NCBI RefSeq assembly: GCF_010994755.1
Contig: NZ_WHSB02000004.1
Span: forward strand, 496,001-560,000
Length of the DNA stretch: 64,000 bases
Source of the DNA: Shinella lacus
Lineage (GTDB): Bacteria; Pseudomonadota; Alphaproteobacteria; Rhizobiales; Rhizobiaceae
Direction of reading: 5' to 3'
The position numbers and the translations under genes were made by a program. The notes below the pieces were generated by a model, which worked only from the letters and a program-made list of their open reading frames with translations, was not told the origin of the DNA and did not search any database. Shown here piece by piece: positions 53,566 through 62,071 of the stretch. The number at the start of each line of letters is the position of its first letter. The first letter of the stretch is position 1.

Positions 53566-54351
53566 ATGACGGACACCCGTACGCCCCTCGTGGAAATGAA
53601 GAACGTTTCCATCTCCTTCGGCGGCATCCACGCCGTGGACAATGCCTCCATCGACCTCTATCCCGGCGAGGTCGTGGCGCTGCTCGGCCATAACGGCGCC
53701 GGCAAGTCGACGCTGATCAAGATCCTCTCCGGCGCCTACAAGCGCGATGGCGGCGAGATCCTGATCAACGGCGAACCAGCCGAGATCAACAACCCGCGAG
53801 ACGCCAAGAAATACGGCATCGAGACGATCTACCAGACGCTCGCCGTCGCCGACAATGTCGACGCCGCCGCCAACCTCTATCTCGGCCGGGAACTGCGCAC
53901 CCCCTGGGGCACGCTCGACGACGTGGCGATGGAAGCGAAGACCCGCGAAGTGATGGGCCGCCTCAACCCGAACTTCCAGCGGTTCAAGGAGCCAGTGAAG
54001 GCGCTCTCCGGCGGCCAGCGCCAGTCGGTGGCGATCGCCCGCGCGATCCTGTTCAACGCCCGCATCCTGATCATGGACGAGCCCACCGCGGCACTCGGCC
54101 CCCAGGAAACGGCACAGGTCGGCGAACTGATCAAGCAGCTGAAAAAGGAAGGCATCGGCATCTTCCTGATCAGCCACGACATCCACGATGTCTTCGACCT
54201 CGCCGACCGTGTCTCGGTGATGAAGAACGGCCAGGTCGTCGGCCACGCCCGCACGGAAGACGTCACCAAGGACGAGGTCCTCGGCATGATCATCCTCGGC
54301 AAGGTCCCCCCCAAGGCCATCCCCGGCCCCGGCGCCATGCAGACCGCCTGA
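53566..54351 (+). CDS. xylG: Single-domain sugar ABC transporter ATPase
   Basis: A 261-residue ATPase with one nucleotide-binding domain: Walker [11 protein letters not shown]-loop [13 protein letters not shown], signature [15 protein letters not shown], Walker [13 protein letters not shown] and switch His in [11 protein letters not shown]. coli XylG has two fused domains, whereas this gene has one, as in FrcA-type rhizobial sugar systems, so it should work as a homodimer. It ends the operon, with a hairpin following. Confidence 0.9.
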   Translation: MTDTRTPLVEMKNVSISFGGIHAVDNASIDLYPGEVVALLGHNGAGKSTLIKILSGAYKRDGGEILINGEPAEINNPRDAKKYGIETIYQTLAVADNVDAAANLYLGRELRTPWGTLDDVAMEAKTREVMGRLNPNFQRFKEPVKALSGGQRQSVAIARAILFNARILIMDEPTAALGPQETAQVGELIKQLKKEGIGIFLISHDIHDVFDLADRVSVMKNGQVVGHARTEDVTKDEVLGMIILGKVPPKAIPGPGAMQTA

Positions 54352-54361
54352 GCAAATGAGG

Positions 54362-54391
54362 GCGGGCCGCCGGCAACAGCCGGCGGCCCGC
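54362..54391 (+). terminator. GC-rich hairpin after xylG
   Basis: GCGGGCCGCCGGC (54362-54374) and its exact complement (54379-54391) form a perfect 13-bp stem with an AACA loop, 10 nt past the xylG stop. There is no T run, so termination efficiency is uncertain, but it marks the operon end. Confidence 0.7.
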
Positions 54392-54426
54392 ACCACGAAA
54401 CAGATCGCCTTTCGACATTTTCCCGA

Positions 54427-54455
54427 TTGAAGCCCGCCCTCACCTAGGCTAAGAA
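54427..54455 (+). promoter_or_regulatory. Possible promoter for tRNA-Arg
   Basis: TTGAAG (54427-54432) - 17 nt - TAAGAA (54450-54455) lies 38 nt upstream of the tRNA 5' end. Spacing is good and the -10 is imperfect. Confidence 0.4.
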
Positions 54456-54492
54456 CCCTCTCATCGGACAGGCGAGTCATCGCCTAGGGCAA

Positions 54493-54569
54493 GCACCCGT
54501 AGCTCAGCTGGATAGAGTGTTGGATTCCGATTCCAAAGGTCACAGGTTCGAATCCTGTCGGGTGCGCCA
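54493..54569 (+). tRNA. tRNA-Arg (anticodon CCG)
   Basis: A 77-nt cloverleaf. The acceptor stem is GCACCCG/CGGGTGC, with an AGCTCAGC...GAGT D-arm. The anticodon stem TTGGA/TCCAA holds the loop TTCCGAT, giving anticodon CCG. The T-arm is ACAGG-TTCGAAT-CCTGT, and the CCA end is encoded. Its 3' half is the attachment site of the element that follows, and the serine recombinase gene overlaps it on the other strand from 54540. Confidence 0.97.
54540..54569. other. Probable attachment site core (att) in the tRNA 3' end
   Basis: The last 30 nt of tRNA-Arg are also the last nine codons and stop of the recombinase (WRTRQDSNL). This is the normal result when an integrase sits at the tRNA end it uses for insertion. 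The matching direct repeat should lie at the far end of the element, outside the window, so the core length is not known. Confidence 0.7.
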
Positions 54570-56195
54570 TTTCAGTACAGAACTGCGAACCGCAAACGCC
54601 GCCGTTTCCCCGCTCGAAGCGGCGACGAGGCTTTGAAGCAGGTCCGATTTCCTCCCCATGATGCGAACTTCGTCATCGGCGACCTCAACGCGCTGGGCAA
54701 AGGCGCGCAGGTGGTCCCGCCGATAGCCGCCTCCTTCGATCCGCAGGCTGCTGCGTGCGGTTTCCGAAAGCGCGTCGATCATGTCTGGCGTAACGGCCCG
54801 GTGCCCGGAGCTGTCAAGTGTCGCCCGTATCCGCTCGGCGTCCGCCGCCGCCTGATCGCGGATCGCTTTGAGATTGGCGATCCGGTCTTTCAGTCCTATG
54901 TCGTCCAGCGCGGCCACACCCGTTTCGATCGCATCGTAGAGCCGACCCAATCGCTGATCCGTCTCGGTGATTCGCCGATTTAAATCAGCCAGGTGTTCGC
55001 GCCGGCGTTCGGCTCGTTCCTGCCGGCGATCGAGAAGGCTCGACAGGATCGTCTCCAACCGCTTCGGTTGGAGAAGGCGCTCTTCAAGATGGCGCGCGAC
55101 CAGATGATCGAGCTTATCCATTCGGATCGAACGCCCTTCGCAGCCGACCTTGCCTTGCCGCGCTTTGGTCGAGCAGGTGTAATAGGTGTACTGCCCGCCA
55201 TTGCCCTTGCCGGTGCGCAGCGTCATCGCACCGCCGCACTTCGCGCAGAAGCAGATGCCGGTGAGCAGCGTCGGACCACTCGTAACTCGTGCGGGCACCA
55301 ACATCGGATTGCGCGATTTGAGACGCGCCTGAACGGCGTCGAACGTCTCCCTCTCTATCAGCGGCGGCACCGCCATGATCGAGACCTCGTTCTCCGGCTT
55401 CCTCTCGCGGTTCTTGAAAGAGCGTGTGTTGAATCGGTGCTCGCCGATATAGGTCGTGCGGGTCAGGATCGCGTGGATTTGCGCTAGGCCCCATTTCCCG
55501 CCGTCACGGGTGAACATGCGGCGTTCGTTGAGATAGGTCGCAATGGCCTTGACGCCCTTCGGGCCAGACGTACCGCCGCCTTCGAGGAACAGGCGATAAA
55601 TGAGCCTGACCGTTTCCGCGTGCAGCGGATCGATCTCCAGCTTCTTCTTGATCTTCGATCCACGCTGCTCGGCCGCGACGACGCGATAGCCAATGGGCGG
55701 TCGCGCGCCGTTCCAGAAACCCTGACGGGCGTTCTCGTTCATGGCGCGCAGGACGTGCTTGGCGTTCTCCTTCGATTGGTATTCGTCGAACAGGGCCATG
55801 ATCTGCCGCATCATGACGTGCATGGGATCGTCGCCCATCTCCTGCGTGATGGAGACGAGCTTGACGCCATTCTTCGCCAGCTTCCTGACATAGAATTCCA
55901 GCTCGAAGTGATCGCGGAAGAAGCGCGAGAAACTGTGAACCACGACGATATCGAACGGCGCAGGCTTCGATGTGCCGGCTTCGATCATGCGCTGGAATTC
56001 CGGGCGGCGGTCATTGGTGGCGGAAGCTCCAGCCTCCACGAAGGTTTCGACAAGCTGGTATCCACGCGAAGCACAATAGGTTTCACCCTGCTTGCGCTGA
56101 TCCGGGATCGACACGTCATGCTCGGCCTGCCGCGTCGTCGAGACGCGCAGATAGAGCGCCGCGCGCTGCACGATATGCGGACTTTGAATGTTCAT
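54540..56195 (-). CDS. Large serine recombinase (integrase) of the element
   Basis: A 551-residue serine recombinase. The resolvase catalytic domain has the nucleophile Ser19 in [11 protein letters not shown] and then [13 protein letters not shown] recombinase domain ([16 protein letters not shown]) and a zinc ribbon ([10 protein letters not shown]...C...C) follow, then a coiled coil near residues 395-460. The C-terminus reads through the tRNA 3' end. It should integrate and excise the element. Its ATG overlaps the stop of the TumA-like gene by 4 nt (ATGA), so its expression is coupled to the toxin-antitoxin pair. Confidence 0.93.
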   Translation of the reverse strand: MNIQSPHIVQRAALYLRVSTTRQAEHDVSIPDQRKQGETYCASRGYQLVETFVEAGASATNDRRPEFQRMIEAGTSKPAPFDIVVVHSFSRFFRDHFELEFYVRKLAKNGVKLVSITQEMGDDPMHVMMRQIMALFDEYQSKENAKHVLRAMNENARQGFWNGARPPIGYRVVAAEQRGSKIKKKLEIDPLHAETVRLIYRLFLEGGGTSGPKGVKAIATYLNERRMFTRDGGKWGLAQIHAILTRTTYIGEHRFNTRSFKNRERKPENEVSIMAVPPLIERETFDAVQARLKSRNPMLVPARVTSGPTLLTGICFCAKCGGAMTLRTGKGNGGQYTYYTCSTKARQGKVGCEGRSIRMDKLDHLVARHLEERLLQPKRLETILSSLLDRRQERAERRREHLADLNRRITETDQRLGRLYDAIETGVAALDDIGLKDRIANLKAIRDQAAADAERIRATLDSSGHRAVTPDMIDALSETARSSLRIEGGGYRRDHLRAFAQRVEVADDEVRIMGRKSDLLQSLVAASSGETAAFAVRSSVLKWRTRQDSNL

Positions 56196-56581
56196 GGGCG
56201 GCCTCCCTTCGCTTCGCGCCGTTCGAGCAAGGGCAGTTCCAGGGCCACCCGATCGTGCAATACCTTCGGCATGATCTTCCGGCCTTTGCCAGGCTCCATA
56301 CTGACGAGACCGTAGCCCGCCATGGTCTTGAGGGTTCGAGACAGGCTCGACTTCGCCCGCCCGGTGATCTGCGACAGCTCCTCCAGCGAACCGGGTGCTT
56401 GCTCGTCGATGACTCGCAGCAGTTCGCGATTTCCGCTGGAGAGCACCTGCGCGAAAGATTCAGTGGAGGTGAACCACACCTTCGGATCGTCCGCCGCCGA
56501 CTTTTCCTCGCCGCGCGCGATCCGCATGGTGCGGGCCTTCATCTCGTCGTAGTCGGCAATCCCGACTTTCAAGGTGGTCAT
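56192..56581 (-). CDS. HVO_A0114-type DNA-binding protein, probable TumA antitoxin
   Basis: A 129-residue protein with a winged-helix DNA-binding region in the second half (LEELSQITGRAKSSLSRTLKTMAGYGLVSME), MarR-like. It matches the small HVO_A0114-family regulators encoded downstream of TumE-type toxins, and the preceding gene is such a toxin. It likely neutralises the toxin and represses the operon. Both ends overlap neighbours by ATGA: tumE upstream and the recombinase downstream. Confidence 0.75.
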   Translation of the reverse strand: MTTLKVGIADYDEMKARTMRIARGEEKSAADDPKVWFTSTESFAQVLSSGNRELLRVIDEQAPGSLEELSQITGRAKSSLSRTLKTMAGYGLVSMEPGKGRKIMPKVLHDRVALELPLLERREAKGGRP

Positions 56582-56931
56582 AACACGCCTCGCTCCTTCA
56601 ACATCGCGTCCACCGCCTGCCAGAAGTCGGCCAGTAGCGTGGCCGCGTCCTCCCAGGCGTATGGCTTCACGGTCTGGAGGCGGTGGCGATGGTCCATCGG
56701 CTCTCCCCTTCTGCCCCGGCCGACCGGATGGGCGTTGTCAAAGCCGACCAGCCGTTCGCCCGAAGGCCCGTGAAGCGTGAGCGAGTAATCGAGGCCGTGC
56801 GGCTTTTCCGGTGAGACCGGAATGCGGGTGACGACGAACTTCACCCAATGACCGCCCTCGGGATCGACAACAAGCACCTGACCGTCAAGGTCCAGTAGCG
56901 TGTCGAGGCTCGGGTCACGATCCTCGCTCAT
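56578..56931 (-). CDS. TumE-family (DUF6516-like) toxin
   Basis: A 117-residue protein with the family segments YSLTLHGPSGERLVGFDNAHPV, DHRHRLQTVKPYAWEDAATLL and FWQAVDAML. Proteins of this type are annotated as toxins of TumE/TumA systems. The toxin precedes the antitoxin here as in other examples. The target is not known to me. Such a module would penalise loss of the integrated element. The start overlaps the preceding gene by 4 nt. Confidence 0.72.
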   Translation of the reverse strand: MSEDRDPSLDTLLDLDGQVLVVDPEGGHWVKFVVTRIPVSPEKPHGLDYSLTLHGPSGERLVGFDNAHPVGRGRRGEPMDHRHRLQTVKPYAWEDAATLLADFWQAVDAMLKERGVL

Positions 56932-57251
56932 GGCTTATTGTTAACATCTGATGTTAACTTATTCAAGCCCTCACTACCTTCGGCATCAAGAGGGCCGAAC
57001 AGCCGGTCGAGAACATCGCCGAAATAGCGCTCGAAAATGTCCACCTCGGCTTCGGTGACCGGCACACGCTCCGGCCAATCGTCGATGACGGGCAGCTTCT
57101 CGACATCGAAAGTGCCAGACCACGGGTTGCGGCGGCGTGGCGCGCGCGACGGCGCGAGATCGTCGCCATAATTGTAAAGGTCGTCAGGAAGTGCTTGCGG
57201 GGCTGGCCGTTGTGGCCGCCCCCTGCGGGCGCGGGAATCTTGCGCGGACAT
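56928..57251 (-). CDS. Small hypothetical protein at the head of the recombinase operon
   Basis: A 107-residue acidic/proline-rich protein that I do not recognise. The N-terminus is basic and disordered (RARRGRPQRPAPQA), followed by RRNPWSGTFDVEKLPVIDDW and a helical VTEAEVDIFERYFGDVLDRLFG. Its TGA stop overlaps the toxin ATG by 4 nt. As first gene in the overlapping chain it may help regulate the module or excision. ATG 57251 is followed by MSAQDSR. Confidence 0.6.
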   Translation of the reverse strand: MSAQDSRARRGRPQRPAPQALPDDLYNYGDDLAPSRAPRRRNPWSGTFDVEKLPVIDDWPERVPVTEAEVDIFERYFGDVLDRLFGPLDAEGSEGLNKLTSDVNNKP

Positions 57252-57403
57252 TGAATCCTCCGTGGTTCGCGATTGAAAACCGAGCGTCAGGAGGCCCGGA
57301 TTTATGCGAAGCATGGAGGGAGATCGGCGGCCGGTAGCGTGCCGCATTTGCGCTCGCGCGCCAGCGGCACCCCAGCATAGAAAGCGGGGGCCGCGGCGGC
57401 GGA

Positions 57404-57619
57404 TCAGCTTGGCGTCCGCCGTGCTTTCGCAAAGCCGCGATCGGTGGCAATGAAGCGCTCCAGCATCGGCACGATCAGCTTGGCCGGCTCGATCGGCGCG
57501 CCACCTTCGGCCAGGAGCCGGCCGTATTCGATCAGGTCGCGGTGGAGTGCGGCGGGTAGCTCCAGCGCGATCCTGACGGGCTTGTCGTCAGCGATGGGAC
57601 CGAGTTTCAGTTTGGTCAT
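57404..57619 (-). CDS. DUF2274 protein
   Basis: A 71-residue protein starting TKLKLGPIADDKPVRIALELPA, with LHRDLIEYGRLLAEGGAPIEPAKLIVPMLERFI. It is a ribbon-helix-helix-like small protein nearly always encoded right after trbI in Trb-type conjugative elements. It may be a DNA-binding accessory. It starts 2 nt after the trbI stop. Confidence 0.88.
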   Translation of the reverse strand: MTKLKLGPIADDKPVRIALELPAALHRDLIEYGRLLAEGGAPIEPAKLIVPMLERFIATDRGFAKARRTPS

Positions 57620-57621
57620 GG

Positions 57622-58767
57622 TCAGCTCCTATAGGGCTCGAACACGATGTCGCGCGTGACGATGACCCTGACCGGGAAACCGGGCCGGATGGTCAGCGTG
57701 GGTGCGACCTGCAACTGTCGTTGGATGATCTGCTGACCGGCCTGGTTGACCGTATCCTGTGCGCCGTCTCGGATGGCGCGGATCAGGCGGTCATTGTCGT
57801 CGGTGGCGAGTTCCGCGCCGACGCCGAGCAAGGTCGAGAGCGCAGTGGCCTTGGCGAGGTCCCACCAGTGATAATCGACGCCATCCTCAAGGCCGGCGTA
57901 CCCTTGCGTGTCGGCGCCGGGCTGGCGCTCGAGAACGATCGAGCGGCCATTCGGCATGATGAGCCGGTTCCAGACAAGCAGCACGCGGCGCTGTCCGAAC
58001 TGCACGTTGTTGTCATACTGGCCGATCAGGCGCGTGCCCTGCGGTACGAGGAGGATACGCCCGGTCGGGCTGTCGTAGATGTTCTCCGTGACCTGCGCAG
58101 TGATCTGGCCGGGAAGATCGGAACGGATGCCGGTGATGAGCGCCGCCGAGATGACGGCGCCGGCCTGAAGCACGAAGGGCGACGCCGGCGGCGTGACGCG
58201 ATCGGGCGTGACGGTGCGGCGGTCGGCCGCCGCGTTGAGGAAAGCGAGCTGCTTGTCCTGTCCGGTGGCGGGCTGGCCCGCTGCGCCGGCCAAGTCGAGG
58301 CCCGCGAGACCTGGCATCGCGCCGGATGGCGTGGCGGCCGTCGAGCCCTGCCGCGACTGGAAGAAGACGGTGCTGAGACGGGCGGCCTCTTCCTCGGCGC
58401 GGCGTCGCTGTTCGGCCTCGCTGACGCCGGGCGTCGGAACCGCGGGTGTCACGACGGGCTGGCCGTTGTTCTGGGCGTCGAGGATCGGTCGGCCGAGATC
58501 GCCGGGCAGCGCCGGTCCCAGGACCGGGCCGGTATAGTCCTTCGGCAATCCGGCGAGACCATCGGCGGTCTGGCGGTTGTTGGTCGAATAAAGCTCTTCG
58601 CCGCCATCTCCGGGCGCACGGGTCTGGAGCGCGTAGATCAGCGATCCGCCGATGCCGACCAGGGCGACGGCGGCGACGCTGGCGAGCATCTTGCGCGACA
58701 GGCGGGTGACGCGCGGCGGCTCGCTGCGCAGTCGCATGGGTTCGGCGTTGGTTTCGGCTTCGGTCAT
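57622..58767 (-). CDS. trbI: Conjugal transfer protein TrbI (VirB10-like)
   Basis: A 381-residue component of the mating-pair type IV secretion channel, spanning from inner to outer membrane. It has one N-terminal transmembrane helix (KMLASVAAVALVGIGGSLIYAL), then a Pro-rich linker. The C-terminal VirB10 domain includes VLQAGAVISAALITGIRSDLPG and ILLVPQGTRLIGQYDN. Its start overlaps the trbG stop by 4 nt. Confidence 0.95.
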   Translation of the reverse strand: MTEAETNAEPMRLRSEPPRVTRLSRKMLASVAAVALVGIGGSLIYALQTRAPGDGGEELYSTNNRQTADGLAGLPKDYTGPVLGPALPGDLGRPILDAQNNGQPVVTPAVPTPGVSEAEQRRRAEEEAARLSTVFFQSRQGSTAATPSGAMPGLAGLDLAGAAGQPATGQDKQLAFLNAAADRRTVTPDRVTPPASPFVLQAGAVISAALITGIRSDLPGQITAQVTENIYDSPTGRILLVPQGTRLIGQYDNNVQFGQRRVLLVWNRLIMPNGRSIVLERQPGADTQGYAGLEDGVDYHWWDLAKATALSTLLGVGAELATDDNDRLIRAIRDGAQDTVNQAGQQIIQRQLQVAPTLTIRPGFPVRVIVTRDIVFEPYRS

Positions 58768-59720
58768 GATTGCGGCCTCCCGTTGGTGCGGACGATCCTG
58801 ACGGTCTGCTGGCGGTCGCCAGCGCCAAGGCGCAGCTCGGCCGCGCCGAACAGACGATCGACGATCAGGATGTGTTGATAGATGCGGCTGTTGACGATCT
58901 GGGTTTCGCCATTGGGGCCGAGGACGAAGATCGGCGGCATCTCGCCCTGCACGATCCCGCGCGGGAACTCGACATAGACGCGGCGGCCATCGTCATAGAC
59001 GGCGAGCGGCTTCCATGGCGGATTGTCGCCGGTGAGGCCGTAGCGATAGTTGCGTGACGCGACAGCCGGAATGACCGGTGTTGCCGGAAGGGCTTGGCTC
59101 CCACCGCCTGCCGGCTGCGGATAGGCCCAGGCGACGGCGGGCATATAGGGCTTCTCGCCCGAACGCAGCTCGATCATGTAGGTGCGCTTGTCGGTCGTGA
59201 TGACGAGATTGGTGGTGATGTCGGCGCGCGAGGGCTTCACCAGCACGAGGACGCGGCGGCCGACGCCGGAGCCGGATTCGGTATCGCCGATGATCCAGCG
59301 GGCGGTGTCGCCCGCCGCGATCGGCCCGGAGCCGGTCAGGCTCTCGCCCGGTTCGAGCGCGATGCTCGTGATCTGGCCGGGTGCGGCATAGACCTGATAG
59401 AGCGCGCCTTCCGACCACGGATAGACCTGGATGGCGTTGTAATAACCCTCGCGGCGCGGCTGCACGCGTGCAGCGGCATTGGCGTTCTCGACGCGGCCCG
59501 TGGGCGTGCCGGCGGTCTCGCCACCGCGCGCGACGGTCCAGGCCGGCGGCGTGTTGAGCGGCTTGGGGCGCTCGTCCGTGACGGTGACGGGCACGACGGG
59601 CAGCGGCGGCACACTGGCGTCGTAGTTGATCTCGGGCGGCTTGAAGGTCGCGCAGCCGGCGAGTGCCGAGGCGGACAGCAAAAGGGCGATGGCGGCAGGC
59701 GTGCGGAAAGTGCTCCTCAT
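58764..59720 (-). CDS. trbG: Conjugal transfer protein TrbG (VirB9-like lipoprotein)
   Basis: A 318-residue outer-membrane core protein of the channel. The signal peptide ends in a lipobox (ALLLSASALAGC), so it is probably a lipoprotein. The VirB9/CagX domain follows, with GQITSIALEPGESLTG and RRVLVLVKPSRADITTNLVITTDKRTY. ATG 59720 is used: GGGAG precedes it and it overlaps the trbF stop by 4 nt. Confidence 0.94.
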   Translation of the reverse strand: MRSTFRTPAAIALLLSASALAGCATFKPPEINYDASVPPLPVVPVTVTDERPKPLNTPPAWTVARGGETAGTPTGRVENANAAARVQPRREGYYNAIQVYPWSEGALYQVYAAPGQITSIALEPGESLTGSGPIAAGDTARWIIGDTESGSGVGRRVLVLVKPSRADITTNLVITTDKRTYMIELRSGEKPYMPAVAWAYPQPAGGGSQALPATPVIPAVASRNYRYGLTGDNPPWKPLAVYDDGRRVYVEFPRGIVQGEMPPIFVLGPNGETQIVNSRIYQHILIVDRLFGAAELRLGAGDRQQTVRIVRTNGRPQS

Positions 59721-60406
59721 TGGCCCATCTCCCGCGACCAATTGATGGCGTTGACGTATATGCCGAGCGGATTGGCTTTCAGCCGCTCAGTGTCTCGGGG
59801 CGGCTGGACGGCGATGGTCAAGATCGCCGTCCATCGCTCCGTCGCGGCGAGCACGCCGTTCTCGAAGCGCCGTTCCATCCAGGCGACGCGGAACGAATCC
59901 GGCGATGCACGGATGACGCTGGAGACGTCGACGGCGATCTGCTGCTTGCCGACCTTGGCGAAGGGATCATTGGTGCGGGCATAGTCGTTGAGCGCGCCCG
60001 CGCCGCGATCGGTGGTCCAGTCATAGGCGCGAAGCCAGTTCTGCCGGACGATGATCGGATCGGCGGGAATGCTCCTGACCTGCTCGATGAAGCGGGCGAG
60101 ATGCCATGCGATTTGCGGATCGGTCGGGCGGAAATCCGCCGTGGCCGGCGCGATCGCTTGCGCCTGGCCGAGCTTGTCGACCTGTACCACCCACGGCACG
60201 ACGGTCCCACGCGCGGACTGGATCACCAGCGCGCCCGCGAAGCCCGCCGAAAGGATCAGCGCGCCGAAGGCCATATAGCGCCAGTTCTTGGCCTGGACAC
60301 GGGCCGAGCCGATGCGCTCGTCCCAGACCTGGGCGGCCTTTTGATAAGGCGTTTCGGGTTGGACTGTCTTGCCGTAATGCGCGGCGGGTCGTTTGAAGAG
60401 GTTCAT
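59717..60406 (-). CDS. trbF: Conjugal transfer protein TrbF (VirB8-like)
   Basis: A 229-residue bitopic inner-membrane protein with one helix (MAFGALILSAGFAGALVIQS) after a basic cytoplasmic start and a periplasmic VirB8 domain (PQIAWHLARFIEQVRSIPADP, WTAILTIAVQPP). It assembles the channel with TrbG and TrbI. Both ends overlap neighbouring trb genes by 4 nt. Confidence 0.94.
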   Translation of the reverse strand: MNLFKRPAAHYGKTVQPETPYQKAAQVWDERIGSARVQAKNWRYMAFGALILSAGFAGALVIQSARGTVVPWVVQVDKLGQAQAIAPATADFRPTDPQIAWHLARFIEQVRSIPADPIIVRQNWLRAYDWTTDRGAGALNDYARTNDPFAKVGKQQIAVDVSSVIRASPDSFRVAWMERRFENGVLAATERWTAILTIAVQPPRDTERLKANPLGIYVNAINWSREMGQ

Positions 60407-61767
60407 GAGCGGTCGCTTTCAGAGAGGTTGATGGAAGAACCGGAGCCGTTGCTGTCGCCGGAGCGGACGGCATGAGCGGCAGCGCTGACGCCGTGGCTGA
60501 CCGTCTGGCCGCGCTTCATGCGCTTGGCCCAATCGGGCGGCGTGCCGTCCGTCGTGGCCGATGGCGTGGGTGCGGCAGCGGTAGCTTCGCCGCCGACCGT
60601 TCCCATGGTCGATGAGCCGCCGGTTGCCCCGAAGCCGGCCTTCGTGCCGTCGCTGAAGCTGGATTTGAGGCTGGAGGCCGCACGGCGAAGCGGCGAGGAC
60701 GCGGCGTTGCTCGCGGCGCTGCCGGCTGCGCGGGCCACACCGCCGATGCCCGATGCGACGCCGGAGGCGCCGGACTTGCCGAGCGATCCGAGCGAATAGG
60801 CAGACGATGCCGCACCCACCGCGGTCGCGCCGCCACGTGCTGCTGCCGCGCCACCGGAGAGCATGGCGCCTCCGCCCTTGGCGGCAAGCATCGCACCGCC
60901 GCCGACGGCCATGGCAGCGCCGCCGACAGCAAGGCCGGTGCCGACCGCTGCGCCCGCGCCGAGCTGCGGGCCGCCGGAGACGAGGCCGTTGGCGATGCCG
61001 GGGCCGAAGATGCCGAGACCGACCAGCGAGAGCGCGGCGAGCACGACGGCCATGGCGTCGTCGATGCTCGGAGTCTGTCCGCCGAAGCCTTGGGTGAACT
61101 GGCTGAACAGCGTCGAGCCGATGCCGATGATTACGGCGAGCACCAGAACCTTGATGCCGCTGGAGATGACGTTGCCGAGCACCTTTTCGGCCATGAACGA
61201 GGTCTTGCCGAACAGGCCGAACGGGATGAGGACGAAGCCCGCCAGCGTCGCCAGTTTGAATTCGATCAGGGTGACGAAGAGCTGGATGGCGAGGATGAAG
61301 AAGGCGAGGATCACCAGCGCCCAGGCGAAAAGCAGGCACGCGATCTGGATGAAGTTCTCGAAGAAGGCGACCCAGCCCATCAGGTCGGAGATGGATTCGA
61401 GCAGCGGCCGGGCGGCGTCGAGGCCGGTCTGTGCGACCTTGCCGGGACGGAGCAGGTCGGCGGCCGAAAAGCCGGTGCCGCTGGCCTTGAGGCCGAGGCC
61501 GGCGAAGCTGTCGAAGACGATCTTCGCCAGGTTGCTCCAGTTGCCGATCAGGTAGGCGAAGATGCCGACGAACAGCGTCTTCTTGACGAGCCGCGCCATG
61601 ATGTCGTCATCAGCGGCCCAGGACCAGAAGAGCGCGGCCAGGGTCACGTCGATGACGATCAGCGTCGTGGCGATGAAGGCCACTTCGCCGGACAGAAGGC
61701 CGAAGCCTGAGTCGATGTAGCGGGTGAAGGTTCCGAGGAAATTGTCGATGACGCCTGCGCCGCCCAT
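60403..61767 (-). CDS. trbL: Conjugal transfer protein TrbL (VirB6-like)
   Basis: A 454-residue polytopic inner-membrane channel protein. Six or more helices occupy the first 290 residues (YIDSGFGLLSGEVAFIATTLIV, LFVTLIEFKLATLAGFVLIPFGLFG). A long Gly/Ala/Ser-rich cytoplasmic tail follows (GGAAMAVGGGAM, AASNAASSPLRRAA). Length and layout are normal for P-type TrbL. Confidence 0.94.
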   Translation of the reverse strand: MGGAGVIDNFLGTFTRYIDSGFGLLSGEVAFIATTLIVIDVTLAALFWSWAADDDIMARLVKKTLFVGIFAYLIGNWSNLAKIVFDSFAGLGLKASGTGFSAADLLRPGKVAQTGLDAARPLLESISDLMGWVAFFENFIQIACLLFAWALVILAFFILAIQLFVTLIEFKLATLAGFVLIPFGLFGKTSFMAEKVLGNVISSGIKVLVLAVIIGIGSTLFSQFTQGFGGQTPSIDDAMAVVLAALSLVGLGIFGPGIANGLVSGGPQLGAGAAVGTGLAVGGAAMAVGGGAMLAAKGGGAMLSGGAAAARGGATAVGAASSAYSLGSLGKSGASGVASGIGGVARAAGSAASNAASSPLRRAASSLKSSFSDGTKAGFGATGGSSTMGTVGGEATAAAPTPSATTDGTPPDWAKRMKRGQTVSHGVSAAAHAVRSGDSNGSGSSINLSESDRS

Positions 61768-61770
61768 GGC

Positions 61771-62049
61771 TCATCGTCCTTCCGGTGCGGCCGGTGCGGA
61801 CGCACGGCCAAGGAAGCGGTCGCGGGTCTCGGACCAGACGCGCAGGCAATCGGCATCGTCGGCCGCTTTCTGGCCGAGCCTCTGGCATCGGCGCTGGCCT
61901 TCGCGCAGCGGATCGCGGTCGGGTTGGTAAAGAGCAGCCGGCGAAGATGCCGGCGCGTCCTCCTTGCGGGTCATCTCGATCGCCGTTGCCGTGACGGCGA
62001 CAGCGACGAACACAATAGCGCCGAGGCGGGCCAGCATCTTGCCGTCCAT
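61771..62049 (-). CDS. trbK: Putative entry-exclusion protein TrbK-alt
   Basis: A 92-residue small protein with an N-terminal hydrophobic segment (LARLGAIVFVAVAVTATAI), a periplasmic region rich in charged residues and two cysteines (RRCQRLG, DADCLRVW). This is the TrbK-alt pattern found between trbJ and trbL in alphaproteobacterial elements. It would reduce redundant transfer into a host already carrying the element. AAGGAG precedes the ATG. Confidence 0.88.
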   Translation of the reverse strand: MDGKMLARLGAIVFVAVAVTATAIEMTRKEDAPASSPAALYQPDRDPLREGQRRCQRLGQKAADDADCLRVWSETRDRFLGRASAPAAPEGR

Positions 62050-62071
62050 AGAAAAATGCTCCTTCTGGTGG

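Noticed and set aside
54570-57403. Prophage rather than conjugative element, because of the serine recombinase
   Set aside because: No phage structural or lysis genes are present. The adjacent DUF2274 and seven trb genes show a conjugative element.
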